NCBI GenBank assembly: GCA_031270605.1
Contig: JAISXG010000081.1
Span: forward strand, 1-53,013
Direction of reading: 5' to 3'
Length of the DNA: 53,013 nucleotides
Source: Oscillospiraceae bacterium
GTDB taxonomy: Bacteria; Bacillota; Clostridia; Oscillospirales; Acutalibacteraceae
Both the position numbers and the translations under genes were made by a program. The first letter of the stretch is position 1. Each line of letters begins with the position of its first letter. Of the stretch, positions 32,158 through 40,110 are shown piece after piece. Under the pieces are notes generated by a model. That model did not search any database and had not been told where the DNA came from. It saw only the letters and a list, made by a program, of their open reading frames with translations.

Positions 32158-33207
32158 TTGATTGGTTTGAGCGAGAAATATGACATCCTTGACACATTGT
32201 CAGAAAGCAATAAATGCGTGGTCATGAGCGCCCGCTCGAGGACAGACGGCGAACAAGTAGTGATACGGGTTATTTATAACGCTGCGGAGGGCATATTGCA
32301 GTCTTTGCTGCGGGTGAAAAGCCCCCATGTCGTGCAGGTGCTGGATGTCGTGCAGGATGGGTCAGATGTGATTCTTGTGGAAAAATTTATTGAGGGCGGC
32401 ACCCTGCGGCAATTTCTTGATAACGGCGGGCAGTTAACTGAGGATGAAATCCTTTTTTTGTTTGTTCAGTTGTGTCACGCTTTGACGGCAATCCATCGTG
32501 AAGGCATTATTCACAGAGATTTGAAGCCTTCCAATATCATGTTTCACAATGGGGTCGCTGTTTTGATTGATTTTGATGTTGCGCGTCAGCACGACCCTTT
32601 CCAGTCACAGGATACCGTATATATGGGCACGAAGGGGTATGCCGCGCCTGAACAATACGGGTTTGCGCAAACAGACAAGCGCTCGGATATTTATTCTTTG
32701 GGCGTTGTAATGAAAGAGCTTCTTGGCGGCCGGATCACAGGCGTCAAGTATCAAGATGTGATCAAAAAGTGCACGCAGTTTGACCCTGCCAACCGCTACC
32801 AGTCGGTCAATGAGATTTTGAAGGAGCTTCGGCCTTTTTCGAAGGCCGGAAGGGCCTTTCACATTCGACAACTACGCACGAAGATGAGCGTGCCAAAAAA
32901 AATCGGATATGTTGTAATGGGGTTTTATTGTCTTGTGGTTCTGCTGCCCCAGCCGCATGAAGTTACTGTTTGGGATTATATCCTTTCAAAAATTCTTTAT
33001 TTGGAACTGGTCGTGTTGTTGTTTGTGCCTTTTTTAAATATCTTTCATATCCGGGACTGGTTTCCGTTTTTGAAGCATAAGAATTTTTTGCTTAAAATAC
33101 TGGGCCTGTTCCTTTATGCGGTTGCTTATGTTGTTTTGCTGCTTGAAACAAATATGATCGTGAATGCGCTCTATTCAGAACAGGCAAAATCATTGTTGGT
33201 TTCTTGA
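32158..33207 (+). CDS. membrane-anchored eukaryotic-like Ser/Thr protein kinase, atypical
   Basis: A Hanks-type kinase fold (about residues 8-250) with the catalytic loop HRDLKPSN, DFD in place of DFG, an activation segment GTKGYAAPEQYG and SDIYSLGVVM. Two or three membrane helices follow (YVVMGFYCLVVLLP, LVVLLFVPFLNIF, ILGLFLYAVAYVVLLL). The ATP-anchoring lysine of strand 3 is replaced: VVIRV with Arg37. The Gly-rich loop (LSESNKCVV) is also poor. It may be a weak kinase or a pseudokinase. GGGGGG about six bases upstream favours the TTG at 32158; in-frame GTG 32149 and TTG 32122 are alternatives. Confidence 0.85.
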   Translation: MIGLSEKYDILDTLSESNKCVVMSARSRTDGEQVVIRVIYNAAEGILQSLLRVKSPHVVQVLDVVQDGSDVILVEKFIEGGTLRQFLDNGGQLTEDEILFLFVQLCHALTAIHREGIIHRDLKPSNIMFHNGVAVLIDFDVARQHDPFQSQDTVYMGTKGYAAPEQYGFAQTDKRSDIYSLGVVMKELLGGRITGVKYQDVIKKCTQFDPANRYQSVNEILKELRPFSKAGRAFHIRQLRTKMSVPKKIGYVVMGFYCLVVLLPQPHEVTVWDYILSKILYLELVVLLFVPFLNIFHIRDWFPFLKHKNFLLKILGLFLYAVAYVVLLLETNMIVNALYSEQAKSLLVS

Positions 33208-33241
33208 TTTTTATGTTTTATGCTGCCGGCATAGGACTTTT

Positions 33242-33271
33242 TTGCTGTTTTTGTTTAAAATAAGATATCAT
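33242..33271 (+). promoter_or_regulatory. promoter of the TM2 gene
   Basis: TTGCTG, 18 bases, TATCAT; about 20 bases before GGAAGGAG and the start codon. Confidence 0.55.
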
Positions 33272-33291
33272 AGCGGAAGGAGTTGCGTTAA

Positions 33292-33519
33292 ATGACGAAT
33301 TATGTTACCCAAACGAGCGATAAAAACAAGAAAACGGCGTTTCTTTTGTGTTTGTTTGGGGGATTTTTTGGATTGCATCAGTTTTATGTTGGAAAAATTG
33401 GAAAAGGTATTTTATACTTTTGCACCTGTGGATTATTTTTGTTTGGCTGGATTGCCGATATGATTAAAATATCTACGGGCAGTTTCAGGGATAATGCAGG
33501 TGTGCCATTAAGACAATAG
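33292..33519 (+). CDS. TM2 domain-containing membrane protein
   Basis: A 75-residue protein consisting of one TM2 domain: a Lys-rich N-terminus, a first membrane helix (TAFLLCLFGGFFGLHQFYVG), the conserved KIGKGILYFCT turn and a second helix (GLFLFGWIADMIKI). TM2 proteins are small membrane proteins without settled function that often accompany Ser/Thr kinases and phosphatases. GGAAGGAG lies before the ATG at 33292. It follows the kinase gene and precedes a lipoprotein gene. Confidence 0.88.
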   Translation: MTNYVTQTSDKNKKTAFLLCLFGGFFGLHQFYVGKIGKGILYFCTCGLFLFGWIADMIKISTGSFRDNAGVPLRQ

Positions 33520-33571
33520 GGGCATGATATGCTATGCAAAAAAATAATATTAAAAGGATGCGGTCGTTCTT

Positions 33572-34060
33572 ATGATGAAAATTTTTAAATCAGGTTTGTG
33601 CATGCTTTTTGCCTTTCTTCTTTTGGCCGGTTTGGCAGGGTGCGGGGATGGCTCTTCCGGGGAGAATTTGACGAGCCAATCAGAGACGCAAGAGACCGGC
33701 AAAACGACCAACCCTCAGGAAGAGTGGGTTACGCTTATTGAGTTTGACGGCACTTTTGCCGGTGACGATAAGGAAGCGTTCAGTGATGTTTTTGAAGTGA
33801 GCGGTGGAAATCTGCGTATAACATATGATTTGGTCACCAATTCTACGGGTGGTAATGCCTTGATTTATATATTGCCGGAAGGCTGGACAAAAACGAAAGA
33901 CAGCGAGGGCAATCTTAAGGTTTCGGTTCAGGATATCTCGGCTGTTGGTAATAAAACCGGTGAACAGAAAATCATAAAAAAGGATGCAGGAAAGTACTTT
34001 ATTGATCTCAACAGCTCTTCTGTGAAAAGCTATAAAATTAAAATTGAAGAGAAAAAATAA
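33572..34060 (+). CDS. putative lipoprotein
   Basis: The 162-residue product has a lipoprotein signal peptide (MMKIFKSGLCMLFAFLLLAG) with lipobox LAGC, so it should be lipidated at Cys25 or so and anchored outside the cell. A Ser/Thr/Glu-rich linker (about residues 29-50) leads to a single beta-sandwich-like domain (WVTLIEFDG, DVFEVSGGNLRITYDL, ALIYILPEGW) closing with KYFIDLNSSSVKSYKIKIEE. No family is recognised. ATG 33575 is an equally good start. It is last in the kinase/TM2 set, which might sense an envelope signal (inference). Confidence 0.8.
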   Translation: MMKIFKSGLCMLFAFLLLAGLAGCGDGSSGENLTSQSETQETGKTTNPQEEWVTLIEFDGTFAGDDKEAFSDVFEVSGGNLRITYDLVTNSTGGNALIYILPEGWTKTKDSEGNLKVSVQDISAVGNKTGEQKIIKKDAGKYFIDLNSSSVKSYKIKIEEKK

Positions 34061-34077
34061 GAATTGGCACAATTTGA

Positions 34078-34103
34078 GGGCGGGGAGTAATAGCTCCCCG
34101 CCC
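34078..34103 (+). terminator. terminator after the lipoprotein gene
   Basis: Perfect GC-rich stem GGGCGGGGAG / CTCCCCGCCC with a 6-base loop; only a weak T tail (TTATG). Confidence 0.7.
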
Positions 34104-34265
34104 TTATGCTGTTAAAATTAGTTCATGGTAATAACGTTCAGTATAAAAAATTTTTCAATAAATCATGGATTATTTGTAAAGCCAATCGGCTTGCCGTGTT
34201 GGCCGTTTTGCGCCCAAAACAGAAGTGGCGGCAGCGGCGGACGATTTGCGCCAAACGGTGCGGCT

Positions 34266-35570
34266 TTATAAAAGCAGGTCGTTTTGAATGGCGTCTTTCA
34301 AGGATTTGAATACGGCGCGCATTTCATCCGTTGTGCCGGAGGTGATCAAATAGCTGTATGCCGAAGGGCTGCACTGCACGAGCTGGAACCTGCCGAGCGG
34401 CGCGACATAGTTTGTGGCGTTCCCCGCGGCGTCCTTTGTGCCGTCATATTCATATCTGCCGGCCTTCATCCCTTTTACGCCCGGCGTATACACGCCGATG
34501 CCCCAGTCGCTTGCGCTGTTGACCCAAGCGCTCCAGGATTCGTCGGCGGGGGAGGCGTAGCTTTTGTTCACCTGCGGTTCATTCGGGTCACCCCAGAAGC
34601 CAAGGTCGTTCCTGATGGTCAGCGTGTCATCCGCCCATTGATTTTCACCGTCGTAATAGATAAAGGTGCCAAGGGCGCTGACGGTATAAAACGCGGGGCA
34701 CTCCTGCTCGCTGAGCGGGTGGGTATAGGGCGAATAGTCCACAAAGCGGTTGTCGACCTGAACACGGTCGCCATAAAGGGTGTAGGTGTTTTCCATATAA
34801 CAATAGGTGAATTCGGGCTTTGCCCAGTCCCGTGCGCGGCCTTTGATATAAAGGCGGCCCTCGCTGCGCTGAATGTCGATGATTTTGCTGCTCTGGTTGT
34901 ACTTGTTGCCGCCCTGAACAGGGTTATAACTCCATGTGACGTCAAAGGCCATCCCCGGCACATAAGGCGCGCTGTTTGTGCCGTAATAGGATTGCTGCAC
35001 AAGCCGGCCGGTGTCGTGGCAGTTGATGAGATTGGTCAGGGAGGAGTCGTTGTCCGAAAAATCTTCAAGATAAGAAATCGCGCCGCCCCAAAGCAGGGAT
35101 GCGCCGAGCTTGTAGCGGCTGTTTTCAATATAAACGACCTCGTCATACACTTCGGCAACGCTTGTTTTGACCGCTTTCAGCGTGAAGCTGCCGCCGCCCT
35201 GCACGGATGCAAAGGTGATTTTGCTGATTTTCTGGCCGCAGCCATAAGAAAGATAGCCGTCGATGAACGAGGCATATACGGCGTCTGTGCCGGGCTCCAG
35301 ATAAAATTCCTCCGAATAGCCTTTGGATTTATAGGTGTAGAAAATTTCGCCGCGCACATAGGCATCGGCATCATAGGTCAGCTCGAATTTATTGAAACGC
35401 GTTTTGTCTGGGTTTGAAAAATCATAGGTCTGCATGCCCTGTGCGATGCCGCCTGAAACTGTAAAATCTCTCAGTTCGACCGTTTTGCCCCCGAACATAG
35501 GATAGCCCCCCATCAGCATTTGAAAGAAAATTGCAATGGCGGAGAAAAAGGACAGGAATTTTTCAAGCAT
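34266..35570 (-). CDS. secreted beta-sandwich protein, function unknown
   Basis: No family is recognised with confidence. The 434-residue product starts with a hydrophobic signal-like segment (MLEKFLSFFSAIAIFFQMLM) and is otherwise beta-rich, full of Tyr, Asn, Gly and Asp, as in extracellular carbohydrate-active proteins. The passage LLWGGAISYLEDFSDNDSSL with NCHDTGRLVQQSYYG resembles the opening of galactose-mutarotase-like domains found in polysaccharide-degrading enzymes. No catalytic acid pair can be pointed out. GAGGAGG seven bases from the ATG at 35570 sets the start, and an extended -10 promoter lies about 105 bases upstream. Polysaccharide binding is inference. Confidence 0.7.
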   Translation of the reverse strand: MLEKFLSFFSAIAIFFQMLMGGYPMFGGKTVELRDFTVSGGIAQGMQTYDFSNPDKTRFNKFELTYDADAYVRGEIFYTYKSKGYSEEFYLEPGTDAVYASFIDGYLSYGCGQKISKITFASVQGGGSFTLKAVKTSVAEVYDEVVYIENSRYKLGASLLWGGAISYLEDFSDNDSSLTNLINCHDTGRLVQQSYYGTNSAPYVPGMAFDVTWSYNPVQGGNKYNQSSKIIDIQRSEGRLYIKGRARDWAKPEFTYCYMENTYTLYGDRVQVDNRFVDYSPYTHPLSEQECPAFYTVSALGTFIYYDGENQWADDTLTIRNDLGFWGDPNEPQVNKSYASPADESWSAWVNSASDWGIGVYTPGVKGMKAGRYEYDGTKDAAGNATNYVAPLGRFQLVQCSPSAYSYLITSGTTDEMRAVFKSLKDAIQNDLLL

Positions 35571-35676
35571 AAATAAGCCTCCTCATTTGAAATATGGCAT
35601 AACCGCGCTCTCTCACAAGAGCAAGACCCGCGGCAAGGCAAAACGCGAGCGGTTTCGCTGTTTTATGAATATTGAT

Positions 35677-35705
35677 ATTGTACCATAATATTTTATTTGT
35701 GGCAA
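35677..35705 (-). promoter_or_regulatory. extended -10 promoter of the secreted protein gene
   Basis: On the minus strand: TTGCCA, 17 bases, TACAAT preceded by TGG. Confidence 0.75.
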
Positions 35706-35830
35706 CTTTTTTATTCATATTGTCAGGCCGGTTTTGGGGCAGGGCAATGGAGCGCGCAATTTTCAAGACGCTTGTCTGCCCGCAAAATATGTGAGGTTTC
35801 ATCGCCTTTTGGCCCTAACTGAATAAAAAT

Positions 35831-35867
35831 AAAGGCTTGCCGTGCGTCATGAGCAAAACAAGCCTTT
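35831..35867 (-). terminator. terminator of the clpE-like gene
   Basis: Stem AAAGGCTTG / CAAGCCTTT; on the minus strand followed by ATTTTTATTC. Confidence 0.75.
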
Positions 35868-35910
35868 ATAAGAATTATGAGTTCAAAAGAGAATCTGCCT
35901 GAGGTAAATA

Positions 35911-38268
35911 TTAAACAGCCTGATAATCCACCACGATCTCGCCGTCTGCCACATTCACGTTGATCGCCTTCACGGCTTTGTCATGGCTGTCGATCAAAAT
36001 GTTCGCGATTTTGTCCTCAACCTTTCTGCGAATGGAGTTGCGCAAATCGCGCGCGCCACGCACGCCGCCGTCGGCGTCGTTTGCAATGATCTTGGGCACC
36101 TCCGACGAAACGGTGAGTGTGATCCCTTTCTCTTCCAGCGCCGGCTGCAGCTCGTTAATCAGCAGAGAGGCTATCTTTTCAAAATTTTCATGCGTGAGGT
36201 CATTAAACACGACAACCTCATCCACACGGCCAATAAACTCAGGGCGCAAAAAGTCGCGCAGCGCCTGCAGCGAGCGCTCTTTTGTGGCCGCGCTCTTGCT
36301 CTTTCCGAAGCCCATCACGCCCTCTTTGCGGTCACTGCCCACGTTAGAGGTCATGATAATAACGGTGTTTTCGAAGCTCACCGTGCGGCCTTGGGCGTCG
36401 CTGGTTTTGCCCTCGTCAAGAATCTGCAAAAAGATATTCAGCACATCGGGGTGCGCCTTTTCAATTTCATCAATGAGAATCACGGCATAGGGCTTTCTTC
36501 TCACCTTTTCGGTCAGCTGCCCGGCGTCGTCATAGCCCACATAGCCGGGGGGCGAGCCGATGATCCTTGACACGCTGTGCTTTTCCATAAACTCAGACAT
36601 ATCAAGGCGAATCAGGGTTTCAGGCGTGTCGAACAGCTCGTTCGCAAGCTGCTTGACAAGCTCTGTCTTGCCCACGCCCGTCGGGCCCACAAAGATGAAA
36701 GAGGCCGGGCGCTTCTGGGGGCTGATTTGCACACGGCTGCGGCGGATGGCTGCCGTGACAAGGTTCACGGCTTCGTCCTGCCCGATCACGCGCCCCCGCA
36801 GCTTTTCGCCAAGATCCGCAAGGCGGCGCAGGTCGCTGTCGATAATTTTATGCATGGGAATACCCGTCCAGAGATTGATGACCTTTGCCAGGTCGTCCTC
36901 AGTCACGGCGTTGTCCTGCGCTTTGGTTTTCAGGCTGTCGCTTTTGCTCTCAAGGCTGAGTATCTCAGCCTTAACGCGTGCAACCTCTTCATAGTCGATG
37001 GTTTCAGGGTCGCCCGTCAGCTCGTCTTCCAAGTCATACAGCTCGGCAAGATGCTGCTCGTGTATTTCAAAATCACTGATGGCCTTGTTGCGCAGGTTTG
37101 CGCAGGTGCAGGCCTCATCCAGCAAATCAATGGCCTTGTCAGGCAGAAAACGGTCGTTGATATAGCGTTCCGAAAGGGTCACGGCACGGTAGAGCAGGGT
37201 GTCGCTGATGGACACCTTGTGAAAGTTCTCATAATAGGACTTGATGCCCTTGAGCATTTCATAGGCGTCCTGGATCGAAGGCTCCTCTACCTTCACAGGC
37301 TGAAAGCGCCGCTCAAGCGCCGCGTCTTTTTCGATGTGCTTGCGGTATTCCGTGTATGTGGTGGCTCCAATGACCTGAATCTCGCCGCGTGAAAGTGCCG
37401 GTTTGAGGATGTTCGCGGCGTTCATCGAGCCCTCCGCGTCGCCGGTGCCCACAAGGTTGTGCACCTCGTCAATAAAGAGGATAATGTTGCCCTCTTCCTT
37501 CACCTCGTCAACAAGCCCCTTGATGCGGCTCTCAAACTGGCCGCGGAACTGCGTGCCCGCGACAAGGGCCGTCAGGTCAAGCAGATGAATCTCTTTTTCG
37601 CTCAGCTTTGCGGGCACCTCGCCCGCCGCGATTTTTAAAGCCAGCCCCTCGGCAATGGCCGTCTTGCCAACACCCGGCTCGCCGATGAGGCAGGGGTTGT
37701 TTTTGGAGCGGCGGCAGAGAATCTGCGTGACGCGGTAGATCTCGTCGTCACGGCCGATGATTCTGTCTATTTTTTCTTCTCTGGCCTTTGCGGTCAAATC
37801 CGTGCAGTAAAGGCTGAGAAACTTGCGTTTAGTCACGTTCTTGTTCTTTTTCTTGCGCTTTTGCTCGCTTCTATCCGCCTGCTGGGGGGTGCTGGGGCGC
37901 TCCTGCGGAAAGGAGGCTTCGCTTCCGGCGTCAAGATCATCATCCGTTGCCGACTGAGCGGCTGAAGAGGGCGGCTGAGAACCGTTGCCGAACATGTTTT
38001 GAAAAAACGGCAGGGTCGAGGCTCCGCCCGGCTCAAACGCGTCACCGAGGTCAAGCCCGTCCATCATTTCGCCGAACTGGGCGTTCATCTCCTCCACATC
38101 TTCTTCGGTCACGCCCATTTTTTCCATCATCTGCTTAATGGGGCCGATGTTCATATCAATCGCACACTGGATGCAAATGCCCTCCTGCGTGCTTTTATCA
38201 CCGTCAATTTTTGAAATAAAAATCGTCGCGGGGCGCTTTTTGCATCTTGAACATATCATATTGTTCAT
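35911..38268 (-). CDS. clpE: Clp protease ATP-binding subunit, ClpE-like with N-terminal zinc finger
   Basis: A 785-residue Hsp100 unfoldase that feeds substrates to ClpP. The N-terminus has a zinc finger (CSRCKK and CIQC, residues 6-37) instead of the usual Clp N-domain repeats, as in ClpE. A low-complexity linker follows (about residues 80-145). Two AAA modules come next: GEPGVGKTA with ILFIDEVHN, a short M-domain-like coiled region near DLEDELTGD, then GPTGVGKTE with [11 protein letters not shown]. The loop GVMGFG lies where ClpP-binding loops occur. It is transcribed alone towards its own terminator. Whether it is named ClpE or a zinc-finger ClpC variant is a matter of convention. Confidence 0.9.
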   Translation of the reverse strand: MNNMICSRCKKRPATIFISKIDGDKSTQEGICIQCAIDMNIGPIKQMMEKMGVTEEDVEEMNAQFGEMMDGLDLGDAFEPGGASTLPFFQNMFGNGSQPPSSAAQSATDDDLDAGSEASFPQERPSTPQQADRSEQKRKKKNKNVTKRKFLSLYCTDLTAKAREEKIDRIIGRDDEIYRVTQILCRRSKNNPCLIGEPGVGKTAIAEGLALKIAAGEVPAKLSEKEIHLLDLTALVAGTQFRGQFESRIKGLVDEVKEEGNIILFIDEVHNLVGTGDAEGSMNAANILKPALSRGEIQVIGATTYTEYRKHIEKDAALERRFQPVKVEEPSIQDAYEMLKGIKSYYENFHKVSISDTLLYRAVTLSERYINDRFLPDKAIDLLDEACTCANLRNKAISDFEIHEQHLAELYDLEDELTGDPETIDYEEVARVKAEILSLESKSDSLKTKAQDNAVTEDDLAKVINLWTGIPMHKIIDSDLRRLADLGEKLRGRVIGQDEAVNLVTAAIRRSRVQISPQKRPASFIFVGPTGVGKTELVKQLANELFDTPETLIRLDMSEFMEKHSVSRIIGSPPGYVGYDDAGQLTEKVRRKPYAVILIDEIEKAHPDVLNIFLQILDEGKTSDAQGRTVSFENTVIIMTSNVGSDRKEGVMGFGKSKSAATKERSLQALRDFLRPEFIGRVDEVVVFNDLTHENFEKIASLLINELQPALEEKGITLTVSSEVPKIIANDADGGVRGARDLRNSIRRKVEDKIANILIDSHDKAVKAINVNVADGEIVVDYQAV

Positions 38269-38335
38269 TCTTCTTCATGCCTTTCCTTTTCCATCCGCAA
38301 GAGGAACATCTGGAAAACTACAAATCTTAAAAATT

Positions 38336-38373
38336 CGCCCCGTCCGGCATGCAGACACCGGCAACCCGGGGCG
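38336..38373 (-). terminator. terminator after pgsA
   Basis: Stem CGCCCCG / CGGGGCG with an inner CCGG-containing stem; on the minus strand followed by AATTTTTAAG. Confidence 0.8.
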
Positions 38374-38414
38374 TTTGCAAATTATATTTGTCTGAAAAAA
38401 CAAGGCGCTGCCGA

Positions 38415-39062
38415 TCATTTCGCGGCGGGGGCACCTTCATTTTTTTTGTTTTCTCTAAACTGCCTGAAGGTCTCGGGCACATAGCTCAGCAGTGCAACGA
38501 AGGTCATGACGGCCGAAAGAACAACCAGCACCATCGTGACGCTCTCAGGGAGCGCGAGATCGGGGTTTGCGCGCACAAATGCGCCCACTTCGGGCCCAAA
38601 GGCGACGACAAGCAGCATCACAACATAAAACATCAGCGTGGCAATTTTGCCATAAATTTCTGCCGCGCCGGGGCGAATGCCCTTTGCGAGCATAATCGCG
38701 CCGCCAACAATCATTATGCCCTCTTTGACAAGGAAAAATAAAAACACCCAGCTAAAAGCTTTCATCGTGCCGCTGCTCGCCTTTTGAAACTCAAAAAAGA
38801 GCATGACCGCAATAGTGATTTGGGTGAGTTTGTCTGCCACGGGGTCGAGCAGCTTGCCAAGGGCGCTGATTTGATTGAACCGGCGGGCAATTTTGCCGTC
38901 CAAAAAATCTGTCGTGCCCGAAACAAACAAAACAGAAAAAGCCCAGATGAATTTTTCTTGATAAAACAGCACCGCAAAAACAGGAATCAAAATGATTCTA
39001 AGCACAGTCAGTGCGTTCGGCACCGTCCATGCATTCTCAAACAAATCGCTTTTTTTCTTCAT
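38415..39062 (-). CDS. pgsA: CDP-alcohol phosphatidyltransferase, probable phosphatidylglycerophosphate synthase
   Basis: A 215-residue integral membrane enzyme that transfers phosphatidyl groups from CDP-diacylglycerol, most likely to glycerol 3-phosphate for phosphatidylglycerol synthesis. The family motif is complete: DGKIARRFNQISALGKLLD followed by PVADK (D-G-x2-A-R-x8-G-x3-D-x3-D). The start WTVPNALTVLRIILIPVFA is typical of PgsA. Five or six membrane helices are visible, and the C-terminus is Lys-rich. I chose the ATG at 39062, with AGAAGGA about 11 bases upstream; the ATG at 39074 overlaps that site. cvpA lies 22-35 bases upstream in the same direction. Confidence 0.88.
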   Translation of the reverse strand: MKKKSDLFENAWTVPNALTVLRIILIPVFAVLFYQEKFIWAFSVLFVSGTTDFLDGKIARRFNQISALGKLLDPVADKLTQITIAVMLFFEFQKASSGTMKAFSWVFLFFLVKEGIMIVGGAIMLAKGIRPGAAEIYGKIATLMFYVVMLLVVAFGPEVGAFVRANPDLALPESVTMVLVVLSAVMTFVALLSYVPETFRQFRENKKNEGAPAAK

Positions 39063-39096
39063 AACAAACCCCATCCTTCTCTTTCACAGAAAAAAT

Positions 39097-39774
39097 TCAG
39101 CCAAACAGCAAAGAAGAAACCACGCCGCAAATCGCAGAGCCTTCCACTGCGGTGCCAAAGGCGGACTCGGCGGCAAACGTGCCGACCACAACAAGCGCCA
39201 CGCAAAGAATCACAACAACAAACAGGCCGCGCACCGCGCCAAGCACCGCGCCGAGAACCGTGTTTACCTTTTTCAAGGGGGTGTAATTCACAAGGCCGCT
39301 GATCACGCGGGCAAGAATCTTTACGACGATCAGCAGCACGATGCCAAGCACCACAAAGCAAATCATTCTGATGACCACGGTCGCCACGGGGGCGATGATT
39401 CGCTGCTCAATGTTGTTCACATTCACAACACTGCCGATGGCCGCGCCGATGCCGCCGTTGCCGAACAGGTGCAGCTGGTCAATCAGGGAAACAACAGACG
39501 AAGGGAGCACATTCAAAAACAGCTGCGGATCAAACACCGTTTCGGGGCTGGTGATTGCAGCCGGGAGCTTGTCAAGCAGCAAAGCAACCATGCGCTCGCT
39601 CACAAACTGGTCATAAATTGCAACCGAAAGCGGCGCCGCGAGCTGAAACGCGACGGCAAACGCAATGATGGAACCCAAGAGGTCAAACAAGGTGAGAATA
39701 AAGCCTTTTTTTGCCGCAAGCAAAATCGTAAAGGCATAAATGGCAACAAGCAACAGGTCAATTACAATACCCAT
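39097..39774 (-). CDS. cvpA: CvpA family membrane protein
   Basis: A 225-residue CvpA-type membrane protein. The opening IDLLLVAIYAFTILLAAKKGFILTLF matches the family pattern of a first helix and a charged turn, followed by LLGSIIAFAVAFQLAAPLS. The C-terminal half has VIRMICFVVLGIVLLIVV, KKVNTVLGAVLGAVRGLFVV (the conserved LGA..G...G segment) and a last helix. The family is linked to envelope integrity and colicin V production in enterobacteria; its biochemical role is unsettled. GAAAGGATAG precedes the ATG at 39774. It follows its own promoter and an unusually structured leader. Confidence 0.88.
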   Translation of the reverse strand: MGIVIDLLLVAIYAFTILLAAKKGFILTLFDLLGSIIAFAVAFQLAAPLSVAIYDQFVSERMVALLLDKLPAAITSPETVFDPQLFLNVLPSSVVSLIDQLHLFGNGGIGAAIGSVVNVNNIEQRIIAPVATVVIRMICFVVLGIVLLIVVKILARVISGLVNYTPLKKVNTVLGAVLGAVRGLFVVVILCVALVVVGTFAAESAFGTAVEGSAICGVVSSLLFG

Positions 39775-39790
39775 AAGAATCTATCCTTTC

Positions 39791-39933
39791 AAGCGGGTGT
39801 TTTTGAATGATACTGAACACTATTAGAAAAGCAGACAAAATAGAGTGATACATTCTTTAAGAAGAATGCGCTCTGAGCGATAATTTTATCGTCGCTTTTA
39901 TTGGTGTTCAGTATGAGTATCTGATGCCCGCTT
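39791..39933. other. large structured inverted-repeat element in the cvpA leader
   Basis: Outer arms AAGCGGG (39791-39797) and CCCGCTT (39927-39933), then 12 unpaired bases on each side, then ATACTGAACAC (39810-39820) and GTGTTCAGTAT (39904-39914). Inside are two further hairpins: AGAGTG..CATTCTT-TAAG-AAGAATG..CGCTCT (39842-39874) and AGCGA..TCGCT (39876-39896). Together they would fold as a closed three-way junction about 17 bases upstream of the cvpA start codon. It may be a cis-acting RNA or a mobile repeat. Confidence 0.6.
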
Positions 39934-40020
39934 TTATTTTCAGGAAGCAAAAAAAATATATAGCCGCACTCCCTGCAACAACTCATAAGGCCGATACCCG
40001 CGGCAAATGGAATTGCGGAT

Positions 40021-40050
40021 ATCATAGCATAAAAAACCGGTTTTGTACAA
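40021..40050 (-). promoter_or_regulatory. promoter of cvpA with long leader
   Basis: On the minus strand: TTGTAC, 18 bases, TATGAT with TGC before it (extended -10). It would give a leader of about 240 nt before cvpA. Confidence 0.6.
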
Positions 40051-40110
40051 TAAAATAGCAAAAGCGTCATTAAAATTTTACAATTTCTTCTCGCCTTATG
40101 CAATTTCAGA

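Larger units (their letters stand above)
35571..35910. other. intergenic region between clpE-like gene and secreted protein gene
   Basis: About 340 bases without a credible gene. It contains the minus-strand promoter at 35677-35705 and the terminator at 35831-35867; nothing else is recognised. Confidence 0.6.

Noticed and set aside
34106-34309. 67-codon plus-strand frame after the lipoprotein terminator
   Set aside because: No ribosome site, composition unlike a gene, and it overlaps the end of the convergent secreted protein gene.
34284-35417. 377-codon open frame antisense to the secreted protein gene
   Set aside because: No start signals and no domain; it results from GC-rich third positions on the other strand.
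36577-37392. 271-codon open frame antisense to the clpE-like gene
   Set aside because: Shadow of a strongly conserved AAA+ gene; no independent evidence.
38992-39810. Long plus-strand frame opposite pgsA and cvpA, rich in His, Asn and Gln
   Set aside because: Covers two real genes antisense; biased composition is typical of a shadow frame.
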